Source: Aldehydirespirator sp965220485 (lineage in GTDB: Bacteria > Actinomycetota > Acidimicrobiia > Acidimicrobiales > Aldehydirespiratoraceae). Taken from it: a stretch of DNA of 64,000 nucleotides. Made by a program: the position numbers and the translations under genes. The notes under the pieces are model-generated. The model was not told where the DNA came from. It searched no databases and saw nothing but the letters and a program-made list of their open reading frames with translations. The stretch is taken from NCBI GenBank assembly GCA_965220485.1, contig OZ244832.1:4340001-4404000 (forward strand). Direction: 5' to 3'. How positions within the stretch are numbered: the stretch's first letter is position 1; every line of letters begins with the position of its first letter. This document shows positions 17,808 to 25,187 of the stretch, piece by piece.

Positions 17808-18812
17808 ATGCCAGAGATGAGCCCCGACCGCTACGCCGCCACCGCCGCGGCCATCGAGGCCGAAGTGGGCAAGGTCATCGTCGGCCAGGCCGATCTGGTG
17901 CGCGGAGTGCTGGTGTGTCTGTTGTGCGAGGGACACGCACTGCTAGAGGGCGTGCCCGGCCTGGGAAAGACGATGCTGCTGCGCACGCTGGCCGACGCGG
18001 TCGACGTGGAGTTCGCGCGGGTTCAGTTCACGCCCGACCTCATGCCCGCCGACATCACAGGCACGCAGGTGCTCGAGGCCGCAGAAGGCGGCGCCCGCGA
18101 TTTCCGATTCCGGCCCGGGCCGGTCTTCGCCAATCTCGTGCTGGCTGACGAGATCAACCGCGCCACCCCCAAGACGCAGTCGGCCCTGCTGGAGGCCATG
18201 CAGGAGCAGTCGGTGACCGCGGGCGGGGTGACGCGCCCGCTGCCCCGGCCGTTCCTGGTGATGGCCACCCAGAATCCGCTGGAGATGGAGGGCACCTACC
18301 CCCTGCCGGAGGCCCAGCTCGACCGGTTCTTGCTCAAGATCCACGTTCCCATGCCGCCGGCCGACGAGCTCCTGACCATTCTCGAGCGCACCACCGGAAC
18401 GCGCCGGGCGCATGTCGAGCCCGTGGCTGGCGGCGACGACATCGCGGCCATGGTTGCGCTGACCCGCGAGGTCCCCATTGCCGATCACATTGCCCGCTTC
18501 GCCGTCGAGATGGTGGTGGCCAGCCATCCCCGGCACGAGGCGGCGCCCGAGCTGGTGCGCCAGTATGTCCGCTTCGGCGCCTCGCCCCGAGGGGCCCAGT
18601 CGCTCGTGCTCGCGTCCAAGGCCATGGCCCTGCTGGCCGGCCGGCCGTCTTCCTCGGTTGAGGACGTCCGGGCGGTCGCCCACAGCGCCCTGCGCCATCG
18701 ACTTGTGCTCGGCTACGAGGCGGCGGCCGACGGCGTCAGCGCGGACGAGATCGTCGATGCCATTCTCGACGCAGTGCCCGAACCCGGCTCCGGCATTCGC
18801 GGAGCACCGTAG
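17808..18812 (+). CDS. MoxR family AAA+ ATPase
   Basis: A 334-residue MoxR ATPase. The ATG at 17808 has a good ribosome-binding site (AGGAAG). Walker A is GVPGLGKT, Walker B is LVLADEINRATPKTQ and sensor 1 is in MATQNPLEMEGTYPLPEAQL. MoxR proteins act as chaperones that fold or activate partner proteins carrying VWA domains. The next two genes encode such partners (DUF58 and a large VWA protein). The 3' end of the gene lies in a degenerate tandem repeat that also contains the start of the next gene. Confidence 0.94.
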   Translation: MPEMSPDRYAATAAAIEAEVGKVIVGQADLVRGVLVCLLCEGHALLEGVPGLGKTMLLRTLADAVDVEFARVQFTPDLMPADITGTQVLEAAEGGARDFRFRPGPVFANLVLADEINRATPKTQSALLEAMQEQSVTAGGVTRPLPRPFLVMATQNPLEMEGTYPLPEAQLDRFLLKIHVPMPPADELLTILERTTGTRRAHVEPVAGGDDIAAMVALTREVPIADHIARFAVEMVVASHPRHEAAPELVRQYVRFGASPRGAQSLVLASKAMALLAGRPSSSVEDVRAVAHSALRHRLVLGYEAAADGVSADEIVDAILDAVPEPGSGIRGAP

Positions 18813-18940
18813 TGCCCCTGCTGGTGGCGGCGCTGGCGGGTCGGCTCCGGCATCCGCGGAGCACCATAGTGGCCCAGCTGGCGGCGGGTCGGCTGCGGCC
18901 AGGCGGAGCGCGGTAGTGGCCCTGCTGCCGGCTGCTCTGC
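18786..18940 (+). repeat. Degenerate ~50-57-bp tandem repeat at the MoxR/DUF58 junction
   Basis: Three decayed copies begin at 18786, 18843 and 18891, each with GGCT(C/G)CGG, a GCGGAGC box and a TAG next to GTG. The first TAG ends the MoxR gene and the last GTG is the likely start of the DUF58 gene. The repeat therefore seems to have multiplied the original stop/start junction and separated the two genes. Confidence 0.65.
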
Positions 18941-19776
18941 TGGGCCGTCTGGAGCGGCTCCAGATCGCCACCCGGCGGCCTCTGGCCGGCCACCTCGCGG
19001 GTGAGCACCGCTCGCCCCGCCACGGCTCGTCGCTGGACTTCGCCGACTACCGCACCTATCACCCCGGCGACGACTTCCGCCTCATCGACTATCACCTGCT
19101 GGCCCGCCTCGATGTCCTGCTCATCAAGCTGTTCGAGGCCGACGACGAGCTCGATGTGCGGCTGCTGATCGACACCTCGGCGTCCATGGGCTCGTACGGC
19201 AAACTGGTGCACGCGCAGCGCCTCGCGGCAGCCGTCGGGTTCGTCGCCCTCGTGCGACGCGACACGGTCAGCGTCCATACATTCCCCGAGGACAAGCCGG
19301 CGCCGCGGTTCGTGGGCCGGCAGGCGACGGCTCAGCTGTTCCGCCACCTGGAGGGGCTCGCGGCGAGCGGTCCGACCACGGTCGCGCAGGCCGTGCTGCA
19401 CCACCTCTCGCGGCCGGGCCGGCCGGGGCTGACGGTGCTGATCTCGGATCTGCTCACACCGGACTGGGAGCGCGGCATCTCTCGGCTCCCGGCCCGAGGC
19501 GGAGACCTTGTTGTCGTACACGTTTTGTCGCGCGCCGAGTTCCAGCCGGAGCTCCATGGCGACATCGAGATCGTCGACCGAGAGACCAAAGAGCGGCTGT
19601 CGGTGAGCCTCTCACCCGAGACGCTCGCCGATTACCGCGCCGGTGCCGTCGCCTGGGCCGACGCGGTGGCGGCGCGCTGCCGCCATGTCGGCGCCGCGTA
19701 CACGCGGACTATGGCCGAGGACGATCTCGAGCCGCTGCTCTTGAGCGGCTGGCGGGAAGTGGGCATCCTCCGGTGA
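18916..19776 (+). CDS. DUF58 domain-containing protein
   Basis: About 286 residues from the GTG at 18916, a normal DUF58 length. The same frame is open further upstream, but that part overlaps MoxR and is not family-like. Landmarks are 'DFADYRTYHPGDDFRLIDYH' (the DUF58 core) and a VWA-like metal site 'LLIDTSASMGSYGK' with the DxSxS motif intact, then 'VLISDLLTPDWERG'. DUF58 proteins are typical MoxR partners. The 70-nt gap to the giant VWA gene shows no separate promoter that I could see. Confidence 0.9.
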   Translation: MALLPAALLGRLERLQIATRRPLAGHLAGEHRSPRHGSSLDFADYRTYHPGDDFRLIDYHLLARLDVLLIKLFEADDELDVRLLIDTSASMGSYGKLVHAQRLAAAVGFVALVRRDTVSVHTFPEDKPAPRFVGRQATAQLFRHLEGLAASGPTTVAQAVLHHLSRPGRPGLTVLISDLLTPDWERGISRLPARGGDLVVVHVLSRAEFQPELHGDIEIVDRETKERLSVSLSPETLADYRAGAVAWADAVAARCRHVGAAYTRTMAEDDLEPLLLSGWREVGILR

Positions 19777-19846
19777 GGCTCGCGGACGGGGCAGGGCAAC
19801 GCCTCCGCCTCGGCCCTCTCGCGTCGGCAGGAACAGGGCGCACCCG

Positions 19847-22800
19847 GTGACGTTCGCGAACCCCGCCGGCCTCTGGTGGGCGATGCTGGCCCTTCCGGTC
19901 CTGCTCCTGCATGTGCTCAAGCCCAGGCGGACTGCCCATGTGGTGAGCTCGACCCTGCTTTGGCGGGCCTTCGATCGCCCAGTCACCTCGACCACGCCCT
20001 TCCGCATGATCCGACCCTCGTGGCTGCTCCTGCTCCAGCTGCTCGGGGTCGGCCTGCTCGCCGTAGCCATCGCCGATCCGGTTCAGGTCGAAGAGACGCC
20101 GCTGGCGGAGCATACGGTGTTCCTGATCGACGGCTCCGGGTCGATGCTCGCGCTCGACGGCGAGCCCGACCGGATCGCCGATGCGAGAGCCAGAGCCCGC
20201 GAGGTCCGCCGCGATCTGCCGAGGGGCGGCGTTGCCAGCGTGATCGAGGTGGGTCCCCAGCCCCGGGTGCTCCTATCGGCCAGCGACGACGCCGACGCCT
20301 TCGACGAGGCGGTTGCGGCGACGCGCGCCACCCCGGGCCGCGCCGACTTCGCGGTCGCGTTCGCGCTCGCGGAAGGGCTCGAGACGGCCGACGCAGCCAT
20401 CGGGTTCGTCCTGCTTTCCGACGGGGGACTGAGCGAGGACGAACAGCGGCTGCTCCCGCCGGGCACGACCTACGAACAGGTCGGGTCGGCTGCCACCAAC
20501 CGAGCGGTCGTGGACCTCGACGTCGAGGCCCGGCCCACCGAACTGCACGTTCGCGTCACGGTCGCCAATCGGGGCGGCCCCGCCGCCACCCAGACGCTGC
20601 GACTCGACGTCGACGGGCGCACGCGGGAGCGCGTCGAGCTGGACCTCGCGGCCGGCCAGACGCTGGTGCACGAGACCGATCTGAGCGTCGGTGATCGAGT
20701 CGATGCATTCCTGGAGGGCGAGGACCTGCTGGCCGCCGACAACCGCCGCGCCGCGGTGAGCCGCCGCCGCCAACCGATCCGAGTCCAGGTCGTGGGCGAG
20801 CCCGACCCGTTCCTCGACGCGCTGCTCTCGGCCGTCGACGGGCTCGCGCTGGTCGCCGACGGGGAACCGGACTCGCCCGATCTCACCGTCTACAACCAGT
20901 CTCCGATACCGGCCGCGCCCGCCACGCCCGCCACGCCCTTCCTCGCCATACGCCCGCCGGGGGGAGCTCCGGGAGTGTCGGTCGTCGGCGAGGCCGAGGC
21001 GCCCGCGCTGACGCTCGTGCGATCCGATGATCCGCTGCTGGGTGGAATCGACCTGTCGGGCCTCGCTGTCGCCACGGCCCAGCGGGTCCGCTCCGACACC
21101 GCGGAGGTGCTCCTCGGCGCAGAAGCCGCGCCTCTGCTACTGCGGGGGAGAGCCGACGGCGTCCGCTTCGCCTACCTCACGTTCGATCTGAGCGACTCGA
21201 ACCTCCCGCTGCAGCTGGCGTTCCCCCTTCTCGGCGACCGCCTGCTGGCGGAGCTGACGGGCGCCGTGCTGCCCCCCTCGTCGATCGAGGTCGGCGACAC
21301 GCTCGTCGTTCCGCCACAGTCCGGCGGCGTGGTGACCGACCCGGCCGGCACCGCGGTCGAGCTGGCGCCGGGGTCGCCCGGGCTCGTCGTCGAGCGGCCC
21401 GGGGTGTGGAGCGTCGCTGCTCCAGACCGTCCCGAGGTGTTCGTAGCGGTGAACCCCGCGGCCGCGGAGTCGACGCTCACGCCGGTGCCGAGCCTCCCGA
21501 CCGAGCGCCGGCCCCCGCGCCCCGGCGAGTCCCCGCCCAGCAGCTCGTCCCCGCTGCGGCGGTGGGTGCTCGCCGCCGCGCTCGCTGCCGTCGCCGCCGA
21601 GTTCCTGCTGGCCCGCCGGCGGGTCGGCGTGGGCCCGCGCCAGTGGAGGCTGGCCGCCGCGGTGAGGATTCTCATGGTCGGAGCGCTGCTCGGTGCCCTC
21701 CTCGACATCGGCTTCGACCGCGACGCGGGCGACGTCGCCACCGTCTTCGTTGTGGACGCGTCGGACTCGCTCGGCATTCGGGGCCGCAGCGAAGCGGTCG
21801 GGTTCGTGCGGGAGTCGCTGGCCGCGCAGCCCGGCGGCTCGCGAGCCGCCGTCGTGATGTTCGGCCGCGACGCCCGCATCGAGTTGCTGCTCCAGCGGGA
21901 GGCCTCGCTCGCCCAGCCGTCGGTGAGGATCGATCCCTCGCACTCCAACCTCGCGGCTGCGCTGCGGCTCGGCGGCGCGATCCTTCCGGCCGACGCCCGG
22001 CGGCGCGTGGTGCTGGTCAGCGACGGCCGCGCCACTGGGGGCGACGCAGCGCGCGAGGCGGCGCGGCTGGCCGACAAGGGCATCGCCGTCGACACGGTGC
22101 TGGTGGACGCTCCCGGCGCGGCCGACATCGCCATCGGCGGGGTTCGAGCCCCGGCCCGGGTGTCGGAGGGGGATCTGGTCCCCATCGAAGTGACGCTGCA
22201 ATCGACTCTGGAAGGCCCCGCCGTCGTCACGCTGCGCGTCGATGGCGAGGTCGTCTCCGCACGGCGCCTGGACGTGGTGGCGGGCAATCAGAGCGTGACG
22301 CTGACCGACACGGCCAGCGGAGGCGGGCTGCGCCGCTACCAGGTGGACGTCGAGAGCCGCTCCGACGGCGTCACGCAGAACAACACCGGCTTTGCCGCGG
22401 TCGAGGTCGGAGGGCCGCCGCGGGTGCTGATGGTGGAGGGGACGGCCGGGAACGGTACCGAGCTCGGCACCGCGCTGGAGGCCGGCGGCCTGGAGGTGCA
22501 GACCGTGTCGGTGGCCGCGATTCCGGAGCTGGACGAGCTGCTCTCGTACGCGTCCATCCTTCTGGTGGACACCAGCGAACGCCAGCTGACGGCACGCCAG
22601 GTCGCAGCCTTGAGCGGCGCGGTGCGCGACGGCGGTCGGGGGCTCTTGACCGTCGGCGGGAATCAGTCCTACGGGCTCGGCGGCTACTACACGAGCGAAC
22701 TGGAGCGTCTGCTGCCGGTCGTCAGCGAGATCCTCGATCCCAAGCGGCGCCAGACCGTGGCCGAGGTCCTGGCCATCGACACCAGCGGATCGATGGGCGC

Positions 22801-24367
22801 ATGCCACTGCTCCGAGGGCCAGTTCGCCAGCAACCGCCTCGACGGCGGTGTGAACAAGACCGACATCTCCCGGGCCGCGGCCGCCCGCACCATCGCCGCG
22901 CTGAGCGAGAACGACGAGATCGGCGTGCTCGCGTTCGACGTCGAGGAGCAGTGGGTGCTCGACCTTCAGAAGCTGCCCGCCCAGGACGTAGTCAACCAGG
23001 GCCTGGCCGCTCTCAGCCCGGACGGCGGCACCAACCCGTCAGGATCGCTGGATGCCGCCGCCAGCGCGCTGCGCGAGAGCAATGCCGCCCTCAAGCACGT
23101 CATCTTGTTCACCGACGGGTTCACGTCGCCTGCGCTGCTGGAGGGCTTGGCCCGCGACGCGTCGGAGCTGGCCGCTGAGGGCATCACCGTGTCGGTCGTC
23201 GCCACCGGCGAGGGCGCGTCCGGCGAACTCGAGGCCGTCGCCGAAGCCGGCGGTGGCCGGTTCTATCCGGGCCGGGACCTGCAGCAGATTCCGGAGATAA
23301 TCATGGAGGAGGCCGTACTGGCCTCCCGCGACTTCGTCAATGAGGGCGAGTTCCGCCCCACGGTCACGTCGTCGCGGCCTGTGGTCGCCGGCCTCACCGA
23401 GTCGCCGCCTCTGCTGGGATACATCGCAACGACTGCGAGACCCCGCGCGGTGACGCTGCTGGAGATCGGGCCTGACAGAGATCCGCTGCTCGCCCGGTGG
23501 CAGGTGGGACTCGGAACGGCGACATCGTGGACGAGCGACGCGTCGGACCGCTGGTCTCAGCTGTGGGCAGGATGGGACGGCTACGTCGGGTTCTGGTCCC
23601 GAGTCGTTCGCGACACCTTCCCGTCGCTGTCCGACGGCACCACAGCCGTCATCGACGACGGCATCCTGAGAGTTCGGGTGGAGTCCGACGGCGGCTTCGG
23701 CGACGGCGCGGCCGCGGCCGCTCACGTCACCGACCCCGCATTGGCCGGCCGGGAGGTCGCGCTGAGCCGGGTGGGCGCCGACACGTTCGTGGGCGAGCTC
23801 GGGGTGGACGAAGCAGGCACCTACGTAGTGGGGACCTCAGTGGTCGCCGCCGATGGGTCCACCACTCAGGGGACCGCGCTGACCAGCCAGTCCTACGGGC
23901 GTGAGTACGAGCCGGGCGCTCCCGACGGGGCTCTGCTGACGAGAGTCGCCGAAGCGGGAGCGGGACGAGCCGGCATCGAGCCGTCGATGGCCTTCGACAC
24001 CGACGGGCTGGCGGCCGGCCGCTCCCGAGTGGCTCTCGCCCACTGGCTGCTGCTGGCCGCCGCGCTCCTGTTCGTGGCCGCGGTCGTCCTCAGCCGCCTC
24101 ACTCTGACGCCGTTCGACGAGGCGGGGCGCCGCCTGCCCCGTTCAAAGCGACGGGGCCGGCTGTCGCGAAGGGTCTGGCCGGTGCGGCCGGGCCGCGCCG
24201 ACGACGCACCAGTCGACACGCAGGCTCGCGACCAGACGCAATCAGCGGCCGAGGAAGACGAGCGGCTCCTACAAGAGCTGGCCGAGGCCGACGAGTCGGC
24301 CCGATCCAGCACGGTCTCGGCCCTCCTAGAGCGAACCCGCGACCGCCGCAAGCGCGACCAGACCTGA
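19847..24367 (+). CDS. Giant BatA-like/VWA fusion membrane protein
   Basis: A 1506-residue protein from GTG 19847. Residues 1-75 match the BatA N-terminus: 'ANPAGLWWAMLALPVLLLHV', then 'PSWLLLLQLLGVGLLAVAIA'. A VWA domain follows with the metal site DGSGSM (residues ~95-240). A mid-protein pair of helices (~570-630, 'VLAAALAAVAAEFLLARRR') begins a second module with 'TVFVVDASDSLGIRG' (degenerate metal site). A class-I amidotransferase-like segment and a third VWA domain with DTSGSMG and an inserted Cys pair (ACHCSEG) come next. A last helix ('WLLLAAALLFVAAVVLSRL') and a charged cytoplasmic tail end it. It looks like two neighbouring VWA genes fused into one. MoxR and DUF58 upstream are its expected partners. 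Confidence 0.85.
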   Translation: MTFANPAGLWWAMLALPVLLLHVLKPRRTAHVVSSTLLWRAFDRPVTSTTPFRMIRPSWLLLLQLLGVGLLAVAIADPVQVEETPLAEHTVFLIDGSGSMLALDGEPDRIADARARAREVRRDLPRGGVASVIEVGPQPRVLLSASDDADAFDEAVAATRATPGRADFAVAFALAEGLETADAAIGFVLLSDGGLSEDEQRLLPPGTTYEQVGSAATNRAVVDLDVEARPTELHVRVTVANRGGPAATQTLRLDVDGRTRERVELDLAAGQTLVHETDLSVGDRVDAFLEGEDLLAADNRRAAVSRRRQPIRVQVVGEPDPFLDALLSAVDGLALVADGEPDSPDLTVYNQSPIPAAPATPATPFLAIRPPGGAPGVSVVGEAEAPALTLVRSDDPLLGGIDLSGLAVATAQRVRSDTAEVLLGAEAAPLLLRGRADGVRFAYLTFDLSDSNLPLQLAFPLLGDRLLAELTGAVLPPSSIEVGDTLVVPPQSGGVVTDPAGTAVELAPGSPGLVVERPGVWSVAAPDRPEVFVAVNPAAAESTLTPVPSLPTERRPPRPGESPPSSSSPLRRWVLAAALAAVAAEFLLARRRVGVGPRQWRLAAAVRILMVGALLGALLDIGFDRDAGDVATVFVVDASDSLGIRGRSEAVGFVRESLAAQPGGSRAAVVMFGRDARIELLLQREASLAQPSVRIDPSHSNLAAALRLGGAILPADARRRVVLVSDGRATGGDAAREAARLADKGIAVDTVLVDAPGAADIAIGGVRAPARVSEGDLVPIEVTLQSTLEGPAVVTLRVDGEVVSARRLDVVAGNQSVTLTDTASGGGLRRYQVDVESRSDGVTQNNTGFAAVEVGGPPRVLMVEGTAGNGTELGTALEAGGLEVQTVSVAAIPELDELLSYASILLVDTSERQLTARQVAALSGAVRDGGRGLLTVGGNQSYGLGGYYTSELERLLPVVSEILDPKRRQTVAEVLAIDTSGSMGACHCSEGQFASNRLDGGVNKTDISRAAAARTIAALSENDEIGVLAFDVEEQWVLDLQKLPAQDVVNQGLAALSPDGGTNPSGSLDAAASALRESNAALKHVILFTDGFTSPALLEGLARDASELAAEGITVSVVATGEGASGELEAVAEAGGGRFYPGRDLQQIPEIIMEEAVLASRDFVNEGEFRPTVTSSRPVVAGLTESPPLLGYIATTARPRAVTLLEIGPDRDPLLARWQVGLGTATSWTSDASDRWSQLWAGWDGYVGFWSRVVRDTFPSLSDGTTAVIDDGILRVRVESDGGFGDGAAAAAHVTDPALAGREVALSRVGADTFVGELGVDEAGTYVVGTSVVAADGSTTQGTALTSQSYGREYEPGAPDGALLTRVAEAGAGRAGIEPSMAFDTDGLAAGRSRVALAHWLLLAAALLFVAAVVLSRLTLTPFDEAGRRLPRSKRRGRLSRRVWPVRPGRADDAPVDTQARDQTQSAAEEDERLLQELAEADESARSSTVSALLERTRDRRKRDQT

Positions 24368-24434
24368 CCCGACGCCGGCGGAGAGCACAAGGCGCGAGGT
24401 CGCTGCCGCTTACATCGTGGCTCGCAGGCGTTGC

Positions 24435-24734
24435 TCATGGCAGGATCTCGTGCCCACCGCAGTCGTGCCACACGACGTGCAACAGTCCCGTCTCCCTCTC
24501 GTCGCCCCATGAGAAGGTCGCCCGGCCGTCCGGTGCCCACCGGAACTCGTACAAGCCGGCCGAGCCATGGAGCTTGCGGACGAGACCGGGCCGGAGCCAT
24601 TGCGTCCGTCCGACTTCCATGGATCGCAAGTCCTCAACGAACCGGGCGAGAGCCGTCCGAAAGTAGCGGCGCTGAGCCGGTGTCAGCCGCTGATAGCCGC
24701 GCCTGAACGCGCCGGACGTCTCATAGGTCGGCAC
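24435..24734 (-). CDS. Putative RelE/ParE-like toxin
   Basis: A 99-residue protein whose layout fits the RelE/ParE fold. An N-terminal two-helix hairpin ('FRRGYQRLTPAQRRYFRTAL') is followed by antiparallel strands ('LYEFRWAPDGRATFSWG', 'LLHVVWHDCGGHEIL'). The pattern Tyr-Glu-Phe-Arg and the closing 'W-x-D-C-G-x-H-x-I' are what one expects from such mRNA-interferase-like proteins, though identity to named families cannot be checked here. It starts 18 nt after the stop of an upstream small gene that would be its antitoxin. It is convergent with the giant VWA gene. Confidence 0.6.
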   Translation of the reverse strand: MPTYETSGAFRRGYQRLTPAQRRYFRTALARFVEDLRSMEVGRTQWLRPGLVRKLHGSAGLYEFRWAPDGRATFSWGDERETGLLHVVWHDCGGHEILP

Positions 24735-24752
24735 GATGAGGCATGAGGATCG

Positions 24753-25001
24753 CTAGTGGCTCGAGCGATCAGCGAGACAGGCTGTGTACTCCTCGGCGCT
24801 GTGATGGAAGTGACCGTCGTGCTCGTAGGGGAGGTCGTCAAGAGCATCGAGGAACGCCTTGGTGCTCTCATGGAAGGTTGTCTGCCCGGCAGAGAAGTCG
24901 CCGGTAGGGTCGGGGTTCTTGCCCATGTCGTCGCGTATATCGGCTAGCGTTACCCGGCCCTTGTGGACCCTGGCCCCATCCGGCACTGGTTCCGCGGTCA
25001 T
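24753..25001 (-). CDS. Putative antitoxin, unrecognised family
   Basis: An 82-residue protein with an ATG at 25001. The frame is open to 25145, but that upstream part reads like non-coding sequence. It contains 'GRVTLADIRDDMGKNPDPTG' and an acidic, His-rich C-terminus ('YEHDGHFHHSAEEY'). No DNA-binding motif is obvious. It is small, acidic and directly in front of the RelE-like gene in the same direction, which is the classic antitoxin position. The assignment rests on context. Confidence 0.45.
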   Translation of the reverse strand: MTAEPVPDGARVHKGRVTLADIRDDMGKNPDPTGDFSAGQTTFHESTKAFLDALDDLPYEHDGHFHHSAEEYTACLADRSSH

Positions 25002-25145
25002 GGCAGCACCGTACCTGCCGCTCCGATATAGCACCGTCGGGCCGTCCGGGACAGAGACGACAGCGTTGGCTGGGGCGCAACCGACCGGTCTCTCGCAGAT
25101 GGGCTCTCCTCTATACGGGCGACCTCGAAGCGGCTCATGTCGCAC

Positions 25146-25174
25146 ATGCTATCGGAGGTCTTGATGCAAAGCAA
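25146..25174 (-). promoter_or_regulatory. Candidate sigma-70-type promoter for the small TA-like operon
   Basis: On the minus strand TTGCTT and TAGCAT are separated by 17 nt, inside an AT-rich patch that is rare in this window. It lies about 145 nt before the putative antitoxin start and just past the end of the CcmF gene. Confidence 0.35.
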
Positions 25175-25187
25175 CATAATTGTATGA

